From Veillonella_A intestinalis (lineage in GTDB: Bacteria; Bacillota; Negativicutes; Veillonellales; Veillonellaceae): 64,000 nt of DNA. This document shows, in pieces, positions 16,969 to 26,144 of the stretch (position 1 is the stretch's first letter; each line of letters opens with the position of its first letter). Location: NCBI RefSeq assembly GCF_943192895.1, contig NZ_CALPCB010000001.1, positions 124,001 through 188,000 on the forward strand, written 5' to 3'. The position numbers and the translations under genes were made by a program. The notes under the pieces are model-generated. The model saw nothing but the letters and a program-made list of their open reading frames with translations, did not search any database and had not been told where the DNA came from.

Positions 16969-19041
16969 ATGAAAGAATATGCTAGTGATTTGATTCGTAA
17001 TGTGGCAATTGTATCTCATGATGGGGCTGGTAAAACAGCATTAGTAGAATCTTTACTATTGGCTTGTGGTGCTGTAGCATCCGTAGGTAAAGGTCAAGAT
17101 AACAAACACATTATGGACTTTGAGCCTGAAGAAATTAAACGTAATGTAACTATTCAGCTAGGTATGGCACCTTGTGAATGGAAAAATTATAAAATTAATT
17201 TCATTGATACCCCTGGTTATTCCGAATTTCATGGTGAAGTTCGTGCTGCTTTGCGTGCCGCTGATGGCATGTTGATGGTATTATCAGCCACTTCTGGGGT
17301 TGAAGTAGATACTATTCGCGCTTGGGATTATGGGGTGGAATTACAAATGCCACGCATGGCGTTTATCAATAAGATGGACGTAGAAGGGGCCGATTTCTTT
17401 GGCACTCTTGAAAAAATGCATGATTTATTTGGCAAAGCCATCATGCCATTGCAGATTCCTATTGGTGAAGGGCCTGACTTTAAAGGTGTTGTAGACGTAG
17501 CGAAACGCACAGCGTATATTTATGAAAATGGTAAGATGACCGAAGTTGCCGTACCTGCTGAATTAGAAGCTAAGGTAGAAGAAATCCGTGAAATGACAGT
17601 TGAAGCGGCGGCAGAAGGTAATGATGAATTACTTGAAAAATATTTAGATGGTCAAGAATTAACCTTAGAAGAAATCCGTCAAGGTTTACGGGAAGGTATG
17701 TTGACAGGTCGCGTATGTGCTGTTATGTGTGGCAGTGCTATTAATAACATTGGCATGGATCAAGTGTTAGATCGTATGATTCGTTATATGCCAGATGCAT
17801 CTAAGCGCGTGATGACAGCGGAAGATGTAGATACTGGGGAAGAACGGATAGTTCATGTAGATAAACCATTTACTGGCTTTGTATTTAAGACAATTTTAGA
17901 CCCATTTGCAGGTAAACAAAGCTTTATTCGCGTATTCTCTGGGGAATTAAAAGAAGGGGATAAACTTCTAAATGTGACGCAGGGTATTGAAGAAAAATGG
18001 GGTAAAATGTATACTTTAATAGGTAAGCAACAAGTACCAGTTACCGAAGCTGGTGCAGGGGATATTGTAGTTATTCCTAAGCTTACTGCTACGAAGACAG
18101 GTGATACTTTTGCAACACCTAGTTTTAAAGTAAAATATCGTCAAATTCGTTTCCCACAACCACTCCATACGGTAGCTATGGTCCCTGAAAAGAAAGGGGA
18201 AGAAGAAAAATTAGCCGCTGCGTTACAACGTATTTCTGAAGAAGATCCAACTTGCGTAGTTGTAAAAGATGTAGAAGGGCGTCAAATGCAAGTGCGTTGT
18301 ATGGGTGAAGTTCATTTAGAACATATCCTTACTAAGATGGAGCGGAAATATGGCGTAAAAGCTAAATTAGAAAAACCATATATTCCATATCGTGAAACTG
18401 TGCGCGGTCAAGTGGAAGTGGAAGGCAAACATAAGAAACAAAGTGGTGGTCATGGACAATATGGTCATGTTAAAATTGCCATTGAACCTTCTTATGAAGG
18501 CGATTTTGAATTTGTAGATAAGATTTTCGGTGGCGCTGTACCAAAACAGTATATTCCAGCTGTTGAAAAAGGCGCTAAAGAAACATTAGATAAAGGCTTA
18601 TTAGCCGGCTATCCAATGATTGGTGTAAAAGTGACCTTATTGGATGGTTCGTATCATGCAGTAGACTCTTCTGAATTGGCTTTTAAAGTAGCTGCGGCAC
18701 AAGCTCTTAAAAAAGGTGTGCCACAGGCTAAACCAGTTTTACTAGAACCTGTTTATAATGTGAATGTATTTGCTCCAGATAGTTTCATGGGCGATATTAT
18801 GGGGGACTTAAATAGCCGCCGTGGTCGCGTATTAGGCATGGAACAAGGGGAACGGGAAGGTATTACTGTGGTTAAAGCACAAGTTCCATTTGCTGAAATG
18901 CTTGACTATGTAACTGTATTGCGTAGTATGACACAAGGTCAAGGCGTGTTTAACATGGAATTTAGCTCCTATGAAGAAGTACCTCATAAGACAGCTGAGG
19001 GCATTATTGCTAAGTTTGACGGGACTGGTGATGATGAATAG
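16969..19041 (+). CDS. EF-G-like translational GTPase (EF-G2/FusA2 type)
   Basis: A 690-aa paralogue of elongation factor G with the five-domain layout: GTPase domain (G1 SHDGAGKTAL, G3 DTPGYSEF, G4 NKMD), domain II, the III/V folds and a domain IV with HKKQSGGHGQYGHV. G1 reads HDGAGKT rather than the HIDAGKT of canonical EF-G, which marks the EF-G-like subgroup of unclear function; canonical fusA normally sits in the str operon, absent here. The start at 16969 follows AAAGGAGGCGG. It may act in translation under stress, but this is inferred. Confidence 0.85.
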   Translation: MKEYASDLIRNVAIVSHDGAGKTALVESLLLACGAVASVGKGQDNKHIMDFEPEEIKRNVTIQLGMAPCEWKNYKINFIDTPGYSEFHGEVRAALRAADGMLMVLSATSGVEVDTIRAWDYGVELQMPRMAFINKMDVEGADFFGTLEKMHDLFGKAIMPLQIPIGEGPDFKGVVDVAKRTAYIYENGKMTEVAVPAELEAKVEEIREMTVEAAAEGNDELLEKYLDGQELTLEEIRQGLREGMLTGRVCAVMCGSAINNIGMDQVLDRMIRYMPDASKRVMTAEDVDTGEERIVHVDKPFTGFVFKTILDPFAGKQSFIRVFSGELKEGDKLLNVTQGIEEKWGKMYTLIGKQQVPVTEAGAGDIVVIPKLTATKTGDTFATPSFKVKYRQIRFPQPLHTVAMVPEKKGEEEKLAAALQRISEEDPTCVVVKDVEGRQMQVRCMGEVHLEHILTKMERKYGVKAKLEKPYIPYRETVRGQVEVEGKHKKQSGGHGQYGHVKIAIEPSYEGDFEFVDKIFGGAVPKQYIPAVEKGAKETLDKGLLAGYPMIGVKVTLLDGSYHAVDSSELAFKVAAAQALKKGVPQAKPVLLEPVYNVNVFAPDSFMGDIMGDLNSRRGRVLGMEQGEREGITVVKAQVPFAEMLDYVTVLRSMTQGQGVFNMEFSSYEEVPHKTAEGIIAKFDGTGDDE

Positions 19042-19166
19042 TTAATGTTTGAAACAAAGGGTTTGGCGGGATGTTTCAACTTGGCTTCTCTTGACTCGAA
19101 GATGTGGTTCATCTAAGTAGAGTTAAAAATAAATAGCCCCTAGAGGGCTCAAAGGAGACAATATAT

Positions 19167-19640
19167 ATGATATTTGGTAGTGTGAATGTGAATTATAAAG
19201 GGTTAGGTTATGCACCAGTATTAGAGCGCGTACTCGATTGGTTGAAAGATACTGATTTAAAGAGTTTGGAAATTGGTCGCCATGATATTGATGGTGATAA
19301 TATCTTTGCTTTAGTACAAGAAGTAACTACAAAGAAGTTTGAAGAAACTCGCCCTGAAGCACATAAGCAGTACTTAGATGTGCAGTTTGTTATTGAAGGC
19401 AAGGAAAAAATGGGCTTTTTACCAGATCGCCAAACTGAACCAGTGGTAGAAGCACATGATGACAAGGATTTGTATTTTTACGAGCAAGGATTAGCTGATG
19501 AAGGCTATATTATTGCTCAAGCGGGTTCTTATGCAATCTTCTTCCCAGAAGATATTCATCGCCCTTGCTGTGCTGTCAATGATGAACCAAGTAAAGTATT
19601 AAAAGTTGTTGTAAAAGTCGCTATGAAATTAGTTGACTAA
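19167..19640 (+). CDS. YhcH/YjgK/YiaL (DUF386) family protein
   Basis: A 157-aa cupin-like protein of the family that includes the sialic-acid anomerase NanQ and sugar-associated YiaL. Typical segments are KYLD-like HKQYLDVQFVIEGKEKMGF, FFPEDIHRPCCAV and the terminal KVVVKV. The histidines in these segments bind metal in family members. No sialic-acid or sugar gene is adjacent, so the substrate is open. AAAGGAG lies 10 bases before the ATG. Confidence 0.8.
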   Translation: MIFGSVNVNYKGLGYAPVLERVLDWLKDTDLKSLEIGRHDIDGDNIFALVQEVTTKKFEETRPEAHKQYLDVQFVIEGKEKMGFLPDRQTEPVVEAHDDKDLYFYEQGLADEGYIIAQAGSYAIFFPEDIHRPCCAVNDEPSKVLKVVVKVAMKLVD

Positions 19641-19756
19641 GTTATAAAGTAGGCGCTTAGTCTGGCAAGGTTTTGTTACTGAAGTACTTGGTAAGACATA
19701 CAAGGTGAACTTTATATTTGCGAGATAGAGCACTATTTGTTACAATAAAATAGCGT

Positions 19757-19790
19757 AAAAAGACGACCGGCAAATGCCGGTCGTTTTTAT
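19757..19790 (+). terminator. Intrinsic terminator after the YhcH gene
   Basis: The stem GACGACCGGC with GCCGGTCGTT and a 4-nt AAAT loop is followed by TTTTT; flanking A residues extend the stem. Confidence 0.88.
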
Positions 19791-19816
19791 AAATTATTTA
19801 AGATGAGGAGGGCATG

Positions 19817-20713
19817 ATGGATAGAGAAAAGACAATAGGGATTGCCCTTACTTTATTCGGTGGTATTTTATGGGGCTTGTCGGGGATATCGGCACAATTT
19901 TTACAACAGCAACGGGCTATTAGTCCAGAGTGGCTATTAACGGTGCGTCTGTTAGTGTCAGGTGTAGTTACGGTATTAGCTGCTTTTTATCAAGGGCGTG
20001 TTCATATTTTTCAAATATTTAAAACACCCTATCATGTGATTGGTTTATTTGTTTTTGGTTTATTTGGTATGGCTCTTTGCCAATATGCTTATTTCCGTTC
20101 TATTTACTATGCAGGGGCTGGGATTGCTACCGTTTTACAATATTTGGCACCAGCGATGATTGTTGTGTATATGGCAGTTCGTTATTTTAAGCTACCTACT
20201 TGGGGCGAGGGTATTAGTGTTGTCTTGGCTATGATAGGTACAGCTTTAATAGCTTTTCATGGTAATTTTGAATTTGCCGGCATTGATGAACGGGTATTAT
20301 TTTGGGGGCTCTTATCTGCTGTGGCAGTAGCTATTTACAGTGTACAACCAGTGCCTTTATTACGGCGGTACGGTACAGGGCCTGTAGTAGGTTTTGCTAT
20401 GCTTTTTTCTGGTCTTGTGACGGCAATGATTGCGTCACCTTTTGATGTGCCTGGTGTTTGGGATATGTGGACTTATGTAGGTGTTTTCAATGTAGTTGTA
20501 TTAGGCACCATTGTTTCCTTTAATGCGTATTTAGAAGGGGTGCGGCGCATTGGTGCTGTTAAAGGGTCTGTTTTGTCTTCTATTGAACCTATTTCAGCGG
20601 CATTATTGAGTTGGCTTGTTTTGGGGAGTCAATTTATGACGAGTGATATTATTGGCTTTGTATTGATTTTGTCGACCATATTTATTTTAGCTCGGGAAAA
20701 AAGTAGTAATTAG
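19817..20713 (+). CDS. EamA-family (DMT) transporter
   Basis: A drug/metabolite-superfamily exporter (298 aa) with ten predicted membrane segments in two EamA repeats (residues ~8-145 and ~155-292). The opening GIALTLFGGILWGLSGISAQF and the LQYLAPAMIVVYMA segment are typical. The substrate is unknown. Start 19817 is favoured over 19814 because AGGAGG (19806-19811) would be only two bases from the latter. The ArsR-type gene is next on the same strand but has its own promoter. Confidence 0.8.
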   Translation: MDREKTIGIALTLFGGILWGLSGISAQFLQQQRAISPEWLLTVRLLVSGVVTVLAAFYQGRVHIFQIFKTPYHVIGLFVFGLFGMALCQYAYFRSIYYAGAGIATVLQYLAPAMIVVYMAVRYFKLPTWGEGISVVLAMIGTALIAFHGNFEFAGIDERVLFWGLLSAVAVAIYSVQPVPLLRRYGTGPVVGFAMLFSGLVTAMIASPFDVPGVWDMWTYVGVFNVVVLGTIVSFNAYLEGVRRIGAVKGSVLSSIEPISAALLSWLVLGSQFMTSDIIGFVLILSTIFILAREKSSN

Positions 20714-20759
20714 AAAGTAATTATTAAGCCACTATATTGACTAAGTTCGATAAATTAGA

Positions 20760-20787
20760 TTGACATATCTAGAAGATAAGATATAAT
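20760..20787 (+). promoter_or_regulatory. Promoter of the ArsR-type gene with operator-like dyad in its spacer
   Basis: A perfect TTGACA (20760-20765) and a perfect TATAAT (20782-20787) are 16 bases apart. The spacer contains TATCT-AGA-AGATA (20766-20778), a dyad where a repressor would block transcription. The predicted start point falls on or beside the ATG at 20794, implying a leaderless mRNA. Confidence 0.75.
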
Positions 20788-20793
20788 AAAAGT

Positions 20794-21117
20794 ATGAATG
20801 ATAAACAATTACTCGACATTTTTAAAGTTTTATCTAATGAAAGTCGCTTAAAAATCTTGCAATGGCTCAAAGAGCCGACTAAATATTTTCCACCCCAGGG
20901 ACTTCATATTCCTGAGGGCGACTCATTTGAAGGAGGAGTCTGTGTAGGGAGTATTCAAGATAAATTAGGCATTTCGCAATCCGCCGTTTCGCATTATTTG
21001 GACTTAATGCAGCGGGCAGGCTTGTTGGAGTCCGCTCGTTATGGGAAATGGACTTACTATCGTCGTAATGAAGCGACTATAGTAGCGTTAGCAGCATATA
21101 TTGGGACAGAATTATAA
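20794..21117 (+). CDS. ArsR-family winged-helix regulator
   Basis: A 107-aa ArsR/SmtB-type repressor: helix segments FKVLSNESRLKILQWL (residues ~10-25) and LGISQSAVSHYLDLMQRAGLL (recognition helix, in two parts, ~58-78), then the wing ARYGKWTYYRRNE. A single Cys (in GGVCVG) is not enough to claim a metal site; the effector is unknown. It has no Shine-Dalgarno and its promoter -10 ends six bases before the ATG, so translation is probably leaderless. It may control itself or the convergent exporter gene. Confidence 0.82.
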   Translation: MNDKQLLDIFKVLSNESRLKILQWLKEPTKYFPPQGLHIPEGDSFEGGVCVGSIQDKLGISQSAVSHYLDLMQRAGLLESARYGKWTYYRRNEATIVALAAYIGTEL

Positions 21118-21144
21118 AAAAAGCAGCCATATGGCTGCTTTTTG
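21116..21144. terminator. Bidirectional terminator between the ArsR and MFS genes
   Basis: AAAGCAGCC-ATAT-GGCTGCTTT, flanked by A and T runs, separates the two convergent genes. Confidence 0.88.
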
Positions 21145-21146
21145 TG

Positions 21147-22328
21147 TTAGCTCTTTAATTTTGTATATACCCATAGGGCATTTAATAAGAAGAGTAGGCC
21201 TGTGCCCCAGAATAGGGCTGTAAAGCCAAATTCGCCCATAAAGAGAGCGCCTCCAACAGAGCCCATGAAATAGCCTAAAAATTGAGTTGTTTGGTTATAA
21301 GAGAATACTTGTCCTGATAGATGTTTGGGAGAGTGAGTAGAAATATATGTATTTAAGGATGGCAGTAAACCGGCTAGACCCAGTCCTGTGAGAAAGCGTA
21401 AGACACCGAGTTGCCAAGCCGTTGTAACATAGGCTTGGGGAATAGTCATCATGGCTGTATAAATGAGCGATCCCATAAGAATGCGACGGGGACCAATGCG
21501 ATCAATCCAACGCCCCATGAAGGAACTACTTAACATTTGAGCAAAACCGGTAGCAGCAAAGACGGCTCCTGCAAGAAGTGCTAAATGAGGTGTATGGGGT
21601 GGCATAATTTCATTTAAGTAGACCGTAATAATTGGCTGTAAAGACATGATGGAAAGGGCATAAATAAAAGTAGATGCGGCGACAATAAATAACTCATGCA
21701 AATGAGGGAGTTGGCTACATAATTCTTTGAAACTATGAGGCACCTTTTCTGGTTGTGGTTCAAAGGTTTCGTGGACTAAAAAGTAAATGAGTAAAAAGGC
21801 AGCTCCTAGGCAACAAGCGATGACAAAGAAGCTTGTACGAATGCCAAAGAGACCGGCTAAGTAGCCACCAATAAGAGGTCCTAAGAGTGAACCGGCTAAG
21901 TTTGAGGAGGCTAAGACTGATAAAGCCCATCCCATTTTATGTTCTGGCGTTTCAGAAGCTACAAGGGTAACGGAAGCGGAAAAGAAGCCAGATACAAGGC
22001 CCTGTATAAAACGGACGAATACAAGTTGCTCTGGTGTTTGGACAAAACAGATCAAAAGATTGCAAAGCATCATGCCAAAACTAGCACGGAGTAAGGAAAT
22101 TTTTCGTCCTTTGCGATCGGCTAGGCGCCCCCAGAAGGGAGATACAAAAGCCACTACGAGATAGGTTACGCCCATGGCTAGACCAGACCAATAGGCCACT
22201 TCATTGGTGGCGGTTACCCCCATATCATGTAAATAAAGAGGTAAGAGTGGTGCTAATTGGCTCATGCCAAGGGCCGATAGAAAAGCCCCGAAAAAACAGA
22301 TATAATCTGTGCGTAGCCAGGCGGGCAT
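21147..22328 (-). CDS. MFS exporter, MdtG-like
   Basis: A major facilitator (393 aa, 12 membrane segments) resembling E. coli MdtG/YceE multidrug efflux: SPFWGRLADRKGRK (loop 2-3 motif A), the IGPRRILMGSLIYTA segment of the second half and GRIFSYNQS-like GQVFSYNQTTQF. The substrate is unknown. AGGAGG precedes the start. Its leader carries two tandem 17-bp repeats that look like operator sites (22367-22400). Confidence 0.83.
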   Translation of the reverse strand: MPAWLRTDYICFFGAFLSALGMSQLAPLLPLYLHDMGVTATNEVAYWSGLAMGVTYLVVAFVSPFWGRLADRKGRKISLLRASFGMMLCNLLICFVQTPEQLVFVRFIQGLVSGFFSASVTLVASETPEHKMGWALSVLASSNLAGSLLGPLIGGYLAGLFGIRTSFFVIACCLGAAFLLIYFLVHETFEPQPEKVPHSFKELCSQLPHLHELFIVAASTFIYALSIMSLQPIITVYLNEIMPPHTPHLALLAGAVFAATGFAQMLSSSFMGRWIDRIGPRRILMGSLIYTAMMTIPQAYVTTAWQLGVLRFLTGLGLAGLLPSLNTYISTHSPKHLSGQVFSYNQTTQFLGYFMGSVGGALFMGEFGFTALFWGTGLLFLLNALWVYTKLKS

Positions 22329-22366
22329 AGGCGTCCTCCTTTGTAGATAGAGTAGTTTATCGTAAT

Positions 22367-22457
22367 GTGTACTACATAGTAAGGTGTACTACATAGTAAA
22401 TAGTAAGTAGTTCGTATTAATATGATTTTATTATACTCTTTTTTGATAAAATGTACA
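22367..22457 (-). promoter_or_regulatory. MFS gene promoter and tandem operator-like repeats
   Basis: On the minus strand, TGTACA (22452-22457), a 16-base spacer and a perfect TATAAT (22430-22435) form a plausible promoter. Downstream lie two contiguous 17-bp repeats GTGTACTACATAGTAAR (plus-strand reading, 22367-22383 and 22384-22400), each with a TACTA-CA-TAGTA dyad, a good layout for repressor binding. Confidence 0.55.
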
Positions 22458-22506
22458 TTTTTGAAGTTCCTGATAAATTTTGTGGCACTAATAATCATAA
22501 ACCTAC

Positions 22507-22535
22507 TTGACAAAACGAAGTCCCTTATCTATACT
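22507..22535 (+). promoter_or_regulatory. ileS promoter
   Basis: A perfect TTGACA (22507-22512), a 17-base spacer and TATACT (22530-22535). A second TTGACA at 22576-22581 lacks a good -10. The start point near 22543 would give a leader containing the whole T-box. Confidence 0.75.
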
Positions 22536-22611
22536 CTATCTATAACAAAAGTTACTATGAGTTGGTCAACTGTCCTTGACAGTAAGACTTATTTTGATAA
22601 CTGTATATGAC

Positions 22612-22826
22612 ATGCGATGACGAAGACGGTCATTTCGGGTAGTTCTCAGCGAGCTGATGGATGGTGTGAGTTCAGCGAATGAAGAAATGACGAATCACTT
22701 GGGAGCATATAAATGTTAAATTTATCGGTGAGCACCGTTATATGCGTGAGTGGCTCCATATGGAGTCAGTAGGGTGGTACCACGGACTTATAGCGTTCGT
22801 CCCTTCGGGGATGAGCGCTTTTTTTA
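22612..22826 (+). promoter_or_regulatory. T-box riboswitch (isoleucine) with terminator
   Basis: The leader has the diagnostic T-box sequence AGGGTGGTACCACGG (22771-22785), which pairs with the acceptor end of uncharged tRNA, and an intrinsic terminator (AGCG..CGTCCC-TTCG-GGGATGAGCGCT, then seven Ts, 22792-22826). A long Stem I occupies ~22612-22710; an ATC at 22694-22696 is a candidate isoleucine specifier. Position ahead of ileS supports sensing of uncharged tRNA-Ile. Confidence 0.93.
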
Positions 22827-22849
22827 TTAGTTGAGAGGAGAGTTTATTT

Positions 22850-25681
22850 ATGGATTACGGTAAAACATTACATTTGCCTGCTACAGAATTTCCAATGCGC
22901 GGCAACTTACCAAAACGAGAACCAGAATATTTGAAATATTGGGAAGATAATAAAATTTATGAAAAACGCTTAGAATTGCGCAAAGGAAATAAGCCGTTTG
23001 TATTGCATGATGGCCCTCCATATGCTAATGGTAAACTTCATATTGGCCATGCCCTTAATAAAACACTAAAAGATATTATCATGAAATATAAAACTATGCA
23101 GGGATATTACACACCTTATATTCCTGGTTGGGATACGCATGGTTTGCCAATTGAACATGCGGTTATTAAAAACACAGGCCTTAATCGTCATGAAATGAGT
23201 CCTCTTGATTTACGTGCTAAATGTAAAGAATATGCTTTGCAGTGTGTAGAAGATCAAAAGAAAGACTTCATTCGTTTCGGTGTACTTGGTCGTTTTGAAG
23301 ATCCATATTTGACTTTGAAACCAGCTTTTGAAGTTAAACAACTTGGCATCTTTGGTGAAATGGCTAAGCGTGGTCATATTTACAAAGGGTTAAAAACGGT
23401 ATACTGGTGTACTCATTGTGAAACAGCCTTAGCAGAAGCTGAAATTGAATATAAAGAAAAGAAATCCTTCTCTATTTATGTAAAATATGCGTATGTTAAT
23501 GAATTAAAACGTACATTACCAGCTGATGTAGATACTAAAAAAGCCTATGCTGTTATTTGGACAACTACACCTTGGACATTGCCAGCATCTCAAGCAATTT
23601 CTGTGAACCCTGAATTAGAATATTCTTGGGTGCAAGTAGGTGAAGAATATTACTTGATGGCTACTGATTTGGTAGCTAATGCATTAAAAGATGCTCAAGT
23701 AGCAGACTATACTGTACTTAATACCTTCTCTGGGGCTGATTTAGAATTAGCTACTTTCAAACATCCATTCATTGAACGCGAAGTGCCTGTATTCTTAGGT
23801 GACCATGTAACCCTTGAAGCTGGTACCGGTTGTGTTCATACAGCGCCTGCTCACGGTGAAGAAGACTTTGGTGTATATCAGACTTATAAAAAAGCAGGTA
23901 AAGTTGATTTTGAAATCACATCGTTTGTAGATCCAACGGGCACCTATGTAAGTGCTGTAGATAATGGTCGTTATGGTGATACCGAAGAAGCGTTAGGCGG
24001 CAAAGAAATTCATGATGCAGAAGTGCCTATTTTGAAAATTGTAGCGCATAATGGTGCGTTACTTCACAAAGGTTCTCTTCGTCACCAATATGCACATTGT
24101 TGGCGTTGTAAAAATCCTGTAATCTATCGTGCGACAGAACAGTGGTTCTCATCCGTTGATGGCTATCGTAAAGAAGCGCTTGACGTAATTGATAATCAAG
24201 TACAGTGGATTCCTAAATGGGGTCATGACCGCATTTATAATATGATTGCTGACCGTGGGGACTGGTGTGTATCTCGCCAACGTGTTTGGGGCGTGCCAAT
24301 TCCAGTATTCTATTGTAAATCCTGTGGTGATTATGTAATCAACGATGACACGATTAAGTCTGTTCAAGCGTGGGTGGCTAAAGAAGGCTCCGATGCTTGG
24401 TGGAATCATACTGAAAAAGAATTATTGCCAGAAGGTTTCACATGTCCTCATTGTGGTCATGATGAATTCCGCAAAGAAACAGATATCATGGACGTTTGGT
24501 TCGATAGTGGTTCTTCTTGGGCGGGTGTACTTGAAAATGAGGACCTTGATGTACCATGCGCTATGTACCTTGAAGGGTCTGACCAACATCGTGGCTGGTT
24601 TAACTCATCCTTGTTAACCGGTGTAGCTACAACTGGTAAAGCACCATATAACTCTGTACTAACTCACGGTTTCGTAGTGGATGGTGAAGGCCGTAAAATG
24701 TCTAAATCGGTTGGTAATACAGTGGCACCATCTGACATCATTGATGTGTATGGGGCTGATGTAATGCGCCTTTGGGTATCTTCAGCTGATTACCAAGGTG
24801 ACGTGCGTTTGTCTAAAGACATCGTAAAACAGTTATCCGAAGTATATCGTAAGATTCGTAACACGTTCCGCTTCTTGCTAGGTAATTTAGATGACTTTAA
24901 TCCAAATACAGATAAAGTGGCTTATGATCAATTATCTGAAATCGATAAATGGGCACTTCTTCGTTTAGAAGAAGTACGTCGTAAAGTTACGGAAGCGTAT
25001 GAAAACTATGAATTCCATATTTTATATCATACAATTCATAATTTCTGTACTGTTGATTTGAGTTCCTTCTACTTAGATGTATTAAAAGATACAATGTATG
25101 CAGAAGAAGCAACTTCTGTGGCTCGTCGTAGTGCGCAGACTGCTATGTATGAAATTGTAACGACTTTAGTTCGTATGGTAGCACCTGTACTGTCCTTTAC
25201 AGCTGAAGAAGTATGGCAATATATGCCTAAAGAAGACGGTATGCGTGAAAGTGTAATGCTTGAAGATTGGCCAACTGGTAATGAAGCTCATTATGATGCG
25301 GCATTAGCTGAAAAATGGAGCCAAGTATTGGCACTTCGTGGTGAGTTGACTAAAGCTCTTGAAACGGCTCGTCAAGATAAAGTTATTGGTCACTCTTTAG
25401 ATGCGTCCATTACTGTTTATGCTGATGGTGCAGCGTATGAAACATTAGCACAAGTAAGTGATTTAGCAGCTCTTCTCATTGTAAGTGAAGCACAACTTGT
25501 TGAAGGCCGTAATAATGCGCCAGCTGAAGCTGTAGCTACCGAAGAAGGTCATTTGAGTGTAGTTGTAAAACCAAGTGAATTTGAAAAATGTGAACGTTGC
25601 TGGATTCATCGTGATACAGTAGGTAAGGATGCTGAACATCCTACCTTATGTCATCGCTGTGCAGATGTGTTAGGTAAATAA
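22850..25681 (+). CDS. ileS: Isoleucyl-tRNA synthetase IleS
   Basis: Charges tRNA-Ile (943 aa, normal length). It shows the class I HIGH motif (PYANGKLHIGHALN, residues ~58-71), the editing domain with WTTTPWTLPAS and GTGCVHTAPAHGEEDFG, the KMSKS motif (GRKMSKSVGN) and the C-terminal zinc knuckle CERCWIH...CHRCADVL. GAGGAGAG lies upstream of the ATG. Expression is controlled by the T-box; a long-loop terminator follows. Confidence 0.98.
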   Translation: MDYGKTLHLPATEFPMRGNLPKREPEYLKYWEDNKIYEKRLELRKGNKPFVLHDGPPYANGKLHIGHALNKTLKDIIMKYKTMQGYYTPYIPGWDTHGLPIEHAVIKNTGLNRHEMSPLDLRAKCKEYALQCVEDQKKDFIRFGVLGRFEDPYLTLKPAFEVKQLGIFGEMAKRGHIYKGLKTVYWCTHCETALAEAEIEYKEKKSFSIYVKYAYVNELKRTLPADVDTKKAYAVIWTTTPWTLPASQAISVNPELEYSWVQVGEEYYLMATDLVANALKDAQVADYTVLNTFSGADLELATFKHPFIEREVPVFLGDHVTLEAGTGCVHTAPAHGEEDFGVYQTYKKAGKVDFEITSFVDPTGTYVSAVDNGRYGDTEEALGGKEIHDAEVPILKIVAHNGALLHKGSLRHQYAHCWRCKNPVIYRATEQWFSSVDGYRKEALDVIDNQVQWIPKWGHDRIYNMIADRGDWCVSRQRVWGVPIPVFYCKSCGDYVINDDTIKSVQAWVAKEGSDAWWNHTEKELLPEGFTCPHCGHDEFRKETDIMDVWFDSGSSWAGVLENEDLDVPCAMYLEGSDQHRGWFNSSLLTGVATTGKAPYNSVLTHGFVVDGEGRKMSKSVGNTVAPSDIIDVYGADVMRLWVSSADYQGDVRLSKDIVKQLSEVYRKIRNTFRFLLGNLDDFNPNTDKVAYDQLSEIDKWALLRLEEVRRKVTEAYENYEFHILYHTIHNFCTVDLSSFYLDVLKDTMYAEEATSVARRSAQTAMYEIVTTLVRMVAPVLSFTAEEVWQYMPKEDGMRESVMLEDWPTGNEAHYDAALAEKWSQVLALRGELTKALETARQDKVIGHSLDASITVYADGAAYETLAQVSDLAALLIVSEAQLVEGRNNAPAEAVATEEGHLSVVVKPSEFEKCERCWIHRDTVGKDAEHPTLCHRCADVLGK

Positions 25682-25723
25682 AATTCTTATAAAGGATTTC
25701 TCTTAATAAGATAATATTGGTAG

Positions 25724-25808
25724 AGAAAAGCCCCTTAGGCTCCTCTTTTGCTCAGGTTTAAATCAAAGATTTAAAAAGTCGTAGCAAGAGGCTCTAAGGG
25801 GCTTTTTT
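25724..25808 (+). terminator. Long-loop intrinsic terminator of ileS
   Basis: Arms AAAGCCCCTTAGGCTCCTC and GAGGCTCTAAGGGGCTTTT pair across a ~45-nt loop and are followed by TTTTTT. Confidence 0.8.
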
Positions 25809-26034
25809 GTGTTCAAATATAATGGAATTAGAGAGAAATTTTTATAAGTATTTATGGGGTGAGGGGTTCGCCACATGGTCATTTGTATTAATGTGATATA
25901 ATATATTTATATTGATATTGATAGATGTAGTTGATTTAGAAAATATATAGTTTTGTATGTATTTTTGCATGGTAGTAAATAATAGGTAGAGTATGGATAT
26001 TAGCTATTATTAAGTATTAGTGGATATAAATATT

Positions 26035-26114
26035 AGATGATGTAAGTACTAGATGATGTAAGTACTAGATGATGTAAGTACTAGATGATGTAAGTACTAG
26101 ATGATGTAAGTACT
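26035..26114. repeat. Five perfect 16-bp tandem repeats
   Basis: The unit AGATGATGTAAGTACT is repeated five times without error, ending 30 bases before the HAD-hydrolase start, in an otherwise gene-free stretch from 25809. With 16 bp per unit, copy-number change could alter leader length. A truncated sixth copy (AGATGTACT) follows. Confidence 0.95.
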
Positions 26115-26144
26115 AGATGTACTCATTTGATAATGGAGATGACT

